NCBI GenBank assembly: GCA_964568875.1
Contig: CAZMSH010000002.1
Span: forward strand, 186,001-250,000
Direction of reading: 5' to 3'
Length of the DNA: 64,000 bases
DNA from: SLNP01 sp964568875
GTDB taxonomy: Bacteria > Bacteroidota > Bacteroidia > Bacteroidales > VadinHA17
In this document: positions 36,564 to 43,474 of the stretch, piece after piece
Position numbering within the stretch: position 1 is the first letter of the stretch
Layout of the letters: each line of letters begins with the position of its first letter
Translations under genes and position numbers: made by a program
Notes under the pieces: generated by a model
What the model was told of the DNA's origin: nothing
Seen by the model: only the letters and a program-made list of their open reading frames with translations
Databases searched by the model: none

Positions 36564-38057
36564 ATGAATAAAAACAGACTATTTATTACGCAAATAATTC
36601 TCACAGTGATGCTTATCATCAGTTGTAAAGAACAAAACCAACTCCCCGTTACTGTCTATGAAACCTCAGCAGACGGCAATAAGCTTACTTTGTTGAACGA
36701 TTTTTCTGATGTTGATCAATATGTGGAAATAACCATCAATCCTGATGAACAATTCCAGACCCTCACAGGAATAGGAGGGTCGTTTACAGAAGCATCAGCT
36801 TATTTATTGAATCAGGTTAGCAAAGCCAACAGAGAGAAGATTCTTGAGGCATATTTTGGTGAGTCCGGAGCGAAGTATTCATTAACCCGGACGCACATGA
36901 ACTCCTGCGACTTTTCTTTGGGCAACTACTCATACGCCCCTGTGGAGGGAGATATGGAACTTGAGCATTTTTCAATAGAGGAAGACATGAATGACATAAT
37001 CCCTATGATCAAGGATGCCATGACTGTTTCCAAAACGGGCTTCAAAATAATCTCCTCTCCATGGACTGCACCTCCCTGGATGAAAGACAATAATGACTGG
37101 CGAGGTGGAAAACTATTGCCGGAATATTACAACACCTGGGCTCTTTTCTTCTCTAAATACCTGGAAACATACCGTCTTCAAGGAATAGACATATGGGCTT
37201 TTACAGTCGAAAATGAACCCTTGGGCAATGATAATAACTGGGAGAGCATGCACTTTTCCCCTTTTGAAATGAATGATTTTGTAAAAAACCATCTTGGCCC
37301 CAGGTTAGAAAGCGACAGACATGATGTAAAAATCCTGGGCTACGATCAGAATAGAGATGCAGAGCTTATTGAGTGGGTCGATGCCATGTATGATGACAAG
37401 GATGCTTCAGAATACTATGATGGAACCGCAATACATTGGTATGGAAGCACATATGATCATTTCCCTGAGGCTTTACAATATGCCTACAGAAAAGCTCCCG
37501 GAAGGCATCTGATACAAACAGAAGCATGTATTGATGCACAGGTACCCAGGTGGAAAGATGATGCCTGGTATTGGGCAAAAGAGGCAACAGACTGGGGCTG
37601 GGACTGGGCTCCTGAAGAAAGAAAGCACCTTCATCCGAAATATGTACCGGTTTTCAGGTATGCGAGAGATATAATAGGATGTTTTAACAACTGGGTTGAC
37701 GGATGGGTTGATTGGAATATGGTTCTTGACAGGCAGGGAGGCCCTAACTGGGCGAAGAATTGGTGTGTAGCCCCTGTAATTGTTGATCCTGAAAATGATG
37801 AGGTATATTTCACTCCTCTTTATTATACTATGTCTCACTTCAGCAGGTATATCAGACCAGGTGCTATTAGAATAGGATTTGAGATATCAGACCCGGAGCT
37901 ATTACTTACTGCCTTTCAGAACACTGATAACAGCATTACGGTAGTTATACTGAACCAGACAGATGGAGCAAGGGGTATTAGTCTGTCAATTAAAGAAAAA
38001 TCAACAAAACTGACAATCAATGCAAAAGCAATTCAGACAATATTAATATCAATATAG
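36564..38057 (+). CDS. GH30-family beta-glucanase lipoprotein (probable beta-1,6-glucanase)
   Basis: From the ATG at 36564 (preferred over a TTG at 36552) the protein is 497 aa with a lipoprotein signal (MNKNRLFITQIIL..., IISC). GH30 motifs: GIGGSFTEASA near residue 65, TRTHMNSCDFS, acid/base E218 in FTVENEP, nucleophile E320 in IQTEAC, and a C-terminal beta-sandwich that ends the GH30 fold. Within a laminarin locus the expected job is removal of beta-1,6 side branches; beta-glucosidase or glucosylceramidase-like activity remains possible. It lies nine bases after the GH17 stop and 44 bases before the second symporter. Confidence 0.9.
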   Translation: MNKNRLFITQIILTVMLIISCKEQNQLPVTVYETSADGNKLTLLNDFSDVDQYVEITINPDEQFQTLTGIGGSFTEASAYLLNQVSKANREKILEAYFGESGAKYSLTRTHMNSCDFSLGNYSYAPVEGDMELEHFSIEEDMNDIIPMIKDAMTVSKTGFKIISSPWTAPPWMKDNNDWRGGKLLPEYYNTWALFFSKYLETYRLQGIDIWAFTVENEPLGNDNNWESMHFSPFEMNDFVKNHLGPRLESDRHDVKILGYDQNRDAELIEWVDAMYDDKDASEYYDGTAIHWYGSTYDHFPEALQYAYRKAPGRHLIQTEACIDAQVPRWKDDAWYWAKEATDWGWDWAPEERKHLHPKYVPVFRYARDIIGCFNNWVDGWVDWNMVLDRQGGPNWAKNWCVAPVIVDPENDEVYFTPLYYTMSHFSRYIRPGAIRIGFEISDPELLLTAFQNTDNSITVVILNQTDGARGISLSIKEKSTKLTINAKAIQTILISI

Positions 38058-38101
38058 AATTATCCTACAATACTTATAACCGCATTAAATACCTGGTCAA
38101 G

Positions 38102-39532
38102 ATGACAACTTACAAAACACCTTTGAAAGACAGGGTTCCAATCGGACAAAAAGCCGCCTTTGGGGCAGGCCATCTGGTGAACAACCTACTTCCTGGCTCG
38201 CTTGGAGTTTTCATGTTTTTCCTGCTGACAGCTTTTGGCATGGATCCTTTTCTGGCAGGTCTTCTGGGCGGTCTGCCACGATTCTTTGACGCCATAACGG
38301 ATCCGATTATGGGGTATATTACAGATAATACAAAGTCACGTTTCGGCCGGCGCAAGCCTTACATATTTATTGGCGCAATACTGAGTGGCGGGTTATTTGC
38401 CCTGTTGTGGCAGCTTCATCCGGAAAATTCACAGATGTATAACTTCTGGTATTTTCTTATTCTTTCGATAATATACCTGCTGGGCAATACTATGTTCTCA
38501 ACACCTCTTATCGGTTTGGGATATGAAATGACTTTTGATTACAATGAACGTACACGGCTAATGGGATTCTCTCAGACGCTGGGACAGATAGCATGGATGA
38601 TAGTTCCCTGGTTCTGGGTACTTATTGCAAATCCTGACCTGTTTGAATCACAAGCCATTGGTGTACGAAGACTCTCCGTAATTGTCGGGGGAATATGTAT
38701 GATACTGGGTATGATGCCTGCTCTGTTTTGCAAGGAAATTGATCAGGCTAATCTCACAAACAGGGATGACCTTACCCTCAGAAACATAGCAGGTAATCTC
38801 AAGAGTCTGCTGAGAAATATGGTGCTGATTTTTAAGAACATTTCATTTGTAAGGCTTTGCGGCGCCACTTTCCTGGTGTTCAATGGCTTCCAGATGGTCG
38901 CCTCTTTCAGCTATTTTATTATCGTCTTCTATATGTTCAGGGGTGACTATGGTGCAGCCGGAACATGGCCTGCATGGTTCTCAACTGTCAGTGCCTTGTG
39001 TACTGCATTTCTGATAATCCCGATCATTACAATGATGTCAAATAAATGGGGAAAGCGAAATGCATTTATCATTTCGACATTTATATCAATGGTGGGCTAC
39101 GTGTTAAAATGGTGGGGATTCAATCCTGATAATCCCTGGCTGATATTTCTGCCTGTACCCCTGATGGTCTTCGGTATTGGTGGTTTGTTTACTCTGATGA
39201 TGAGTATGACAGCTGACGTATGCGACCTCGATGAGCTAAATAACGGGATGCCAAGAAAAGAAGGAACCTTCGGAGCTATATACTGGTGGATGGTTAAGCT
39301 TGGACAGGCTCTGGCACTGGTACTTGGTGGTCTTGTACTTAAACTCGTTGGCTTCGATCAGAACTCAGCTCTGCAGACTACTGAAACTATCACCAGGCTC
39401 AGGATTGCCGACATAGTTATTCCTGCACTAACAGCAGGCCTCGCAATTGTTGTAATGTGGAAGTATGATCTTACAGAAGAAAGAGCTAAGGAGATTAAAG
39501 AAGAGTTGGTAAAAAGAAGAGGTGAGCTATAA
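38102..39532 (+). CDS. Second GPH-type MFS sugar:cation symporter
   Basis: The 476-aa, 12-helix carrier has the GPH loop DPIMGYITDNTKSRFGRRKP and the N-terminal GQKAAFGAGHLVNNLLPG start. It is only distantly similar to the symporter at 33.9 kb and has a longer loop around LKSLLRNMVLIFKNISF, so it probably prefers a different oligosaccharide (for example beta-1,6-linked gentiobiose released by GH30). The distinction is inferred from position after the GH30 gene only. It is followed 56 bases later by the signal-less GH17 pair. Confidence 0.92.
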   Translation: MTTYKTPLKDRVPIGQKAAFGAGHLVNNLLPGSLGVFMFFLLTAFGMDPFLAGLLGGLPRFFDAITDPIMGYITDNTKSRFGRRKPYIFIGAILSGGLFALLWQLHPENSQMYNFWYFLILSIIYLLGNTMFSTPLIGLGYEMTFDYNERTRLMGFSQTLGQIAWMIVPWFWVLIANPDLFESQAIGVRRLSVIVGGICMILGMMPALFCKEIDQANLTNRDDLTLRNIAGNLKSLLRNMVLIFKNISFVRLCGATFLVFNGFQMVASFSYFIIVFYMFRGDYGAAGTWPAWFSTVSALCTAFLIIPIITMMSNKWGKRNAFIISTFISMVGYVLKWWGFNPDNPWLIFLPVPLMVFGIGGLFTLMMSMTADVCDLDELNNGMPRKEGTFGAIYWWMVKLGQALALVLGGLVLKLVGFDQNSALQTTETITRLRIADIVIPALTAGLAIVVMWKYDLTEERAKEIKEELVKRRGEL

Positions 39533-39588
39533 TTCCAATGCCACTGAGCTTTTTTACATGTGTTTATAATCGTAAAAAATAAAACAGA

Positions 39589-40524
39589 ATGTCATTCAGA
39601 CCCGATCAATTTTTAAGTTACAAGGAAACAGGACAATTCGCAAAAGCCAGTTATCTTGAAGAAAAGAGTGAAGAGGATATCAGAAATCTGTTCCTTGAGA
39701 TTCTCTATGGTGGTGTCCACGGATTCTGCTTCAGCCTGTATGAGGATGGACAGAAGCCAGGTGATATTATCTCAGAAGACCAGATACGAAGGCGTATGCA
39801 GGTACTCAGACCCTACACGAGATGGATACGATCATTCTCATGCATCGAAGGCAATGAACTAATACCCAAAGTAGCAAAAGAACTGGGAATCAAAACACTG
39901 GTTGGTGCATGGCTGGGAACCGATGAAGATAAGAACCGGCAGGAGATAGAGAACCTGATTAAATTGTCAGGGGACGGACTCGTTGATATAGCTGCTGTTG
40001 GCAACGAGGTTCTTTACAGGGATGATCTTTCAGAAGACCAGCTTATTGATATAATCAGATTTGTGAAAGAGAGTTTACCCGGAATTCCGGTCGGTTATGT
40101 TGATGCCTATTATGAATTTGTTCAGCGACCCAGGATAGCAGACCTATGCGATGTTATTCTATGCAATTGTTATCCTTTTTGGGAAGGCACAGGATTCAAG
40201 TATTCCCATCAGCATATTCAACAGATGTTTCAACAGGCAAAATCAGCAGCTAAGGGTAAGAGAGTAATTATTACCGAGACCGGATGGCCCAGCAGGGGAG
40301 AAAAACTGGGAGAAGCCGTTCCTTCTGAACAGGCAGCACTGAGGTATTTTATAAATACACAACTATGGTCAATAGATGAAGGTATAGAAGTTTTCTATTT
40401 CTCTTCCTTTGATGAGTCATGGAAGACAGGAGCAGAAGGAGAAGTGGGCGCCTACTGGGGTATATGGGATAAGAACGAAAGACTGAAATACAGCGATGAA
40501 CATATATCAGACATTAAATATTGA
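39589..40524 (+). CDS. GH17 beta-glucanase without signal peptide (first of two)
   Basis: The 311-aa protein begins directly with the barrel (MSFRPDQFLSYKETGQ) and lacks any export signal, so cytoplasmic location is likely. Catalytic residues are E140 in AVGNEV and E230 in ITETGWPS. YFSSFDESWKTG after strand 8 and YWGIWDKNERLKY close the fold. A cytoplasmic GH17 in an operon with GPH importers suggests intracellular breakdown or transglycosylation of laminari-oligosaccharides. Its 3' end overlaps the next GH17 gene by 29 bases. It is diverged from the other two GH17 proteins, so these are old paralogues. Confidence 0.88.
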   Translation: MSFRPDQFLSYKETGQFAKASYLEEKSEEDIRNLFLEILYGGVHGFCFSLYEDGQKPGDIISEDQIRRRMQVLRPYTRWIRSFSCIEGNELIPKVAKELGIKTLVGAWLGTDEDKNRQEIENLIKLSGDGLVDIAAVGNEVLYRDDLSEDQLIDIIRFVKESLPGIPVGYVDAYYEFVQRPRIADLCDVILCNCYPFWEGTGFKYSHQHIQQMFQQAKSAAKGKRVIITETGWPSRGEKLGEAVPSEQAALRYFINTQLWSIDEGIEVFYFSSFDESWKTGAEGEVGAYWGIWDKNERLKYSDEHISDIKY

Positions 40525-41425
40525 TCCGGGAAGGGCTATATGCTATTCAGGCTTCAGGCAGGGACAAAATCCGGGCGGACTTTATCCATCATACGAAGAG
40601 GTCAGGGAAGACCTGCTACTACTGGAGGGTCATTGGAAGTACCTGCGTCTTTTCGATTGTGATCAGCACGCAGATACAGTTTTGGAGGTTATTAGAAAAG
40701 AGAAGCTTGGTTTTAAAGTGATGCAGGGAGCCTACACAGGAGCTGAGATGAACAACTTCAATTGTCCATGGAATGGAGGGGTATACTCCGAGGAACAGCT
40801 GGAACTTAATCGTGTAAATAATAAATTAAGAATTGATAAATTAATAAGACTTGCCAGCAATAACCCTGAAACCATTTTTTCTGTATCCGTTGGCAATGAA
40901 GCATGTGTAGAGTGGACTGATCACTATGTGCCGGAAAGTAGTGTCATGAATTATGTAAAACTTGTAAAGAATTCTATAAAACAACCCGTTACATATTGCG
41001 ACAACTATGCGCCCTGGCTCTTTAAACTGAAAAGAGTTGCAGATGAAGTTGATTTTATCTCGATACACACTTATCCTGTATGGGAATATAAGCACATATC
41101 AGAATCTCTTGAGTTCTCAAAGGAGAACTACTATTCTGTTGCCAACCAATACCCTGGAAAACCTGTTGTTATAACTGAGGCAGGATGGGCTACAAATTCC
41201 AACGGAAGAGGAATAAATCCTCAGAACGTTAATGAAGATTATCAGAAAATCTATTTTGAGATACTAATGGAATGGGTTGAAAAGGAAGGAATACTTGCAT
41301 TCTTCTTCGAAGCGTTCGATGAGTTGTGGAAAGGCTCACCAGAGCCGTTGGAGCCTGAAAAGCACTGGGGTTTATTCAAAATTGACAGAACCCCAAAAAT
41401 GGCAGTAAGAGATTTATTTATATGA
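40496..41425 (+). CDS. GH17 beta-glucanase without signal peptide (second of two)
   Basis: The 309-aa product also has no signal peptide. Catalytic residues are E135 in VGNEACVEW and E228 in ITEAGWAT, and FFFEAFDELWKG plus HWGLFKIDRTPKMAV end the barrel. In detail it is closer to the lipoprotein GH17 at 35.3 kb (shared FISxHTYP, EAFDExWK and ETGWAT/EAGWAT patterns) than to the adjacent GH17. The start ATG at 40496 lies inside the previous gene, and the overlap is likely real because the frame gives the expected N-terminal barrel strand (AICYSGFRQGQNPGG). Confidence 0.88.
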   Translation: MNIYQTLNIDPGRAICYSGFRQGQNPGGLYPSYEEVREDLLLLEGHWKYLRLFDCDQHADTVLEVIRKEKLGFKVMQGAYTGAEMNNFNCPWNGGVYSEEQLELNRVNNKLRIDKLIRLASNNPETIFSVSVGNEACVEWTDHYVPESSVMNYVKLVKNSIKQPVTYCDNYAPWLFKLKRVADEVDFISIHTYPVWEYKHISESLEFSKENYYSVANQYPGKPVVITEAGWATNSNGRGINPQNVNEDYQKIYFEILMEWVEKEGILAFFFEAFDELWKGSPEPLEPEKHWGLFKIDRTPKMAVRDLFI

Positions 41426-41536
41426 GATAAATATAACCTAATCGGAATAAAAGAACTACCTTATGCTAATATTATAATGAAAAATGACATTTAATGATAC
41501 ATTTCCAAATATTATTAACCTAAAAACTGAAAGATT

Positions 41537-43372
41537 ATGAGAATTTCTACTATTATTATGATGATCTTATTTTCATCAATGAGCTTTGCTCAGAACGCTC
41601 CCATCACCTTTGAGACGGGAGGTCACGGATCTACCTGGACATGGACAGTGTTTGAGAATAACACCAATCCGGCGCTGGAAATCATCGACAATCCCTTTAT
41701 GACCGGTATCAACACCTCAGCTAAGGTAGCCAAGTTTACTGCACTGCAAGCCGGCAATCCCTGGGCAGGTGTAGAATCACTTGAGGGTAACCTCGGCACA
41801 TTCACCTGGAATGAAAACAACCGGATTGTAAAAATAATGGTGTATAAAAGTGTCATCAGCGATGTGGGAATAAAATTTGACGCAGGAGCGCCACCTAATG
41901 ACTGGTCATCAGGAGAAATAAAAGTCGCCAATACTAAAATCAACGAGTGGGAAGAATTGACTTTCGATTTCTCAAATGCTCCAAATCCTCCCGCAGAGTT
42001 TGGCGGACTGAAAAGGATCATCATCTTCCCGGATTTCGCGGCCAGGAGTCAGGATAATATCATCTATTTCGACAGCATTACATTCCATCCGGCACCCACG
42101 CCACCGGTACAGCCGGCAACTGCAGCTCCAACACCTACCCGTCAGGCAGCCAATGTAATCTCTCTCTTCAGTGACGCATATACTGACGTTACAGTTGAAA
42201 CATGGAGAACAACATGGTCGGCAGCTGCCCTTGAAGATGTAAGCATAGAAGGTAATGCAACCAAGAAGTACTCAAGTCTGGATTTCGTTGGAATTGAAAC
42301 TGTTGCCAACAAAGTTGACGCCTCAGAAATGACACACTTACACCTTGATGTATGGTCAGCAGATTTCACCTTCTTCGGAGTAAAACTGGTTGACTTCGGT
42401 GCAGACGGAGCTTTTGGTGGTGGTGATGACGCAGAACATCAGGTTAATTTCACAACACCAGCCCAGGGAGAATGGGTTAGTCTTGATATACCGCTGAGCG
42501 ATTTTACAGGACTTACAACCAGAGCGCATCTTGCACAATACATACTGGTAGGACAGCCTACAGGCGCAACTACTGTATTTATTGATAATGTTTATTTCTA
42601 TAAAGATGTCGCGGGTCCTACAGAACCTGAAACAGCGGCTCCAACACCTACCCGTCAGGCAGCCAATGTAATCTCTCTCTTCAGTGACGCATATACTGAC
42701 GTCACAGTTGACACATGGAGAACAACATGGTCGGCAGCTACTCTCGAAGATGTAAGCATCGAAGGTAATCCAACCAAGAAGTACTCAGGTCTCGATTTTG
42801 TTGGAATTGAAACTGTTGCCAATAAAATTGACGCCACGGAAATGACGCACCTACACCTCGATGTATGGTCAGCAAATTTTACATTCTTTGGGGTTAAACT
42901 GGTTGACTTCGGCGCAGACGGAGCTTTTGGTGGTGGCGATGATACAGAGCATCAGGTTAATTTCACCACACCGGCACAGGGTGAATGGGTTAGCCTTGAT
43001 ATACCGCTGAATGATTTTACCGGACTTACAGCCAGAGCACATCTTGCACAATACATACTGGTAGGACAACCCACAGGTGCAACTACTGTATTTGTTGATA
43101 ATGTCTATTTCTTTAAGGACGGTACTACTTCGGTTAACACTGAAGAGTACAATGATCTGGTTGCTTACCCAAATCCTGTTAATTCGGGAGTACAGGTTCA
43201 GCTTAATGCAACAGTGAAGAAAGTTGATCTCTATGACGTTAACGGCAAATTGATCAGATCATTGAATTCCACATCTGTATTAGGTACCGATGGCCTCAGT
43301 AAAGGCATATATATAATGAACATTCAAACACTGGATGGAAAAATTAAAACACAAAGGCTGATTATAAATTAA
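41537..43372 (+). CDS. T9SS-secreted beta-sandwich protein with tandem jelly-roll repeats
   Basis: The 611-aa protein has a signal peptide (MRISTIIMMILFSSMSFAQ). An N-terminal CBM-like sandwich (about 22-190; ITFETGGHGSTWTWTV, IIYFDSITF) is followed by two jelly-roll repeats of 171 residues each, encoded by a 513-bp direct duplication, then a type A T9SS sorting domain (about 535-611) with YPNPVNSGVQV, VDLYDVNGKLIRSL and LSKGIYIMNIQT. The repeats are homologous to those of the lipoprotein at 27.6 kb. No catalytic site is visible, so a secreted or surface-attached glucan-binding role is the simplest reading. A strong terminator follows. Confidence 0.82.
   Translation: MRISTIIMMILFSSMSFAQNAPITFETGGHGSTWTWTVFENNTNPALEIIDNPFMTGINTSAKVAKFTALQAGNPWAGVESLEGNLGTFTWNENNRIVKIMVYKSVISDVGIKFDAGAPPNDWSSGEIKVANTKINEWEELTFDFSNAPNPPAEFGGLKRIIIFPDFAARSQDNIIYFDSITFHPAPTPPVQPATAAPTPTRQAANVISLFSDAYTDVTVETWRTTWSAAALEDVSIEGNATKKYSSLDFVGIETVANKVDASEMTHLHLDVWSADFTFFGVKLVDFGADGAFGGGDDAEHQVNFTTPAQGEWVSLDIPLSDFTGLTTRAHLAQYILVGQPTGATTVFIDNVYFYKDVAGPTEPETAAPTPTRQAANVISLFSDAYTDVTVDTWRTTWSAATLEDVSIEGNPTKKYSGLDFVGIETVANKIDATEMTHLHLDVWSANFTFFGVKLVDFGADGAFGGGDDTEHQVNFTTPAQGEWVSLDIPLNDFTGLTARAHLAQYILVGQPTGATTVFVDNVYFFKDGTTSVNTEEYNDLVAYPNPVNSGVQVQLNATVKKVDLYDVNGKLIRSLNSTSVLGTDGLSKGIYIMNIQTLDGKIKTQRLIIN
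42125..43128 (+). repeat. 513-bp in-frame tandem duplication inside the T9SS protein gene
   Basis: GCTCCAACACCTACCCGTCA begins at 42125 and again at 42638, exactly 513 bp (171 codons) apart. The two units stay nearly identical at DNA level over most of their length, with long exact runs and mostly synonymous differences, so the duplication is recent or is homogenised. The corresponding repeats in the gene at 27.6 kb are far more diverged. Confidence 0.9.
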
Positions 43373-43395
43373 TTATCACCATTCATGGTATTGAC

Positions 43396-43438
43396 AGAAT
43401 GAGTCATCACTATTGAGATGACTCATTCTTTTTTTTTA
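43396..43438 (+). terminator. Rho-independent terminator after the glucan operon
   Basis: AGAATGAGTCATC (43396-43408) pairs over 13 bp with GATGACTCATTCT (43417-43429) around an 8-base loop, followed by a run of nine Ts. It lies 24 bases after the stop of the T9SS protein gene and ends only about 37 bases before the regulator start. Confidence 0.92.
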
Positions 43439-43474
43439 TATTGCATAGAATTGGATATAAAAATCTGGAAAGAT

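Noticed and set aside
24490..41425. SusC/SusD homologues in the glucan locus
   Set aside because: No plug domain, TonB box or SusD-type TPR lipoprotein was found; the beta-barrel fusion and the binding lipoprotein do not match those families.
43418..43474. ATG start for the propeller regulator
   Set aside because: It lies within the terminator stem and yields a non-signal N-terminus, whereas TTG at 43475 gives a typical signal sequence.
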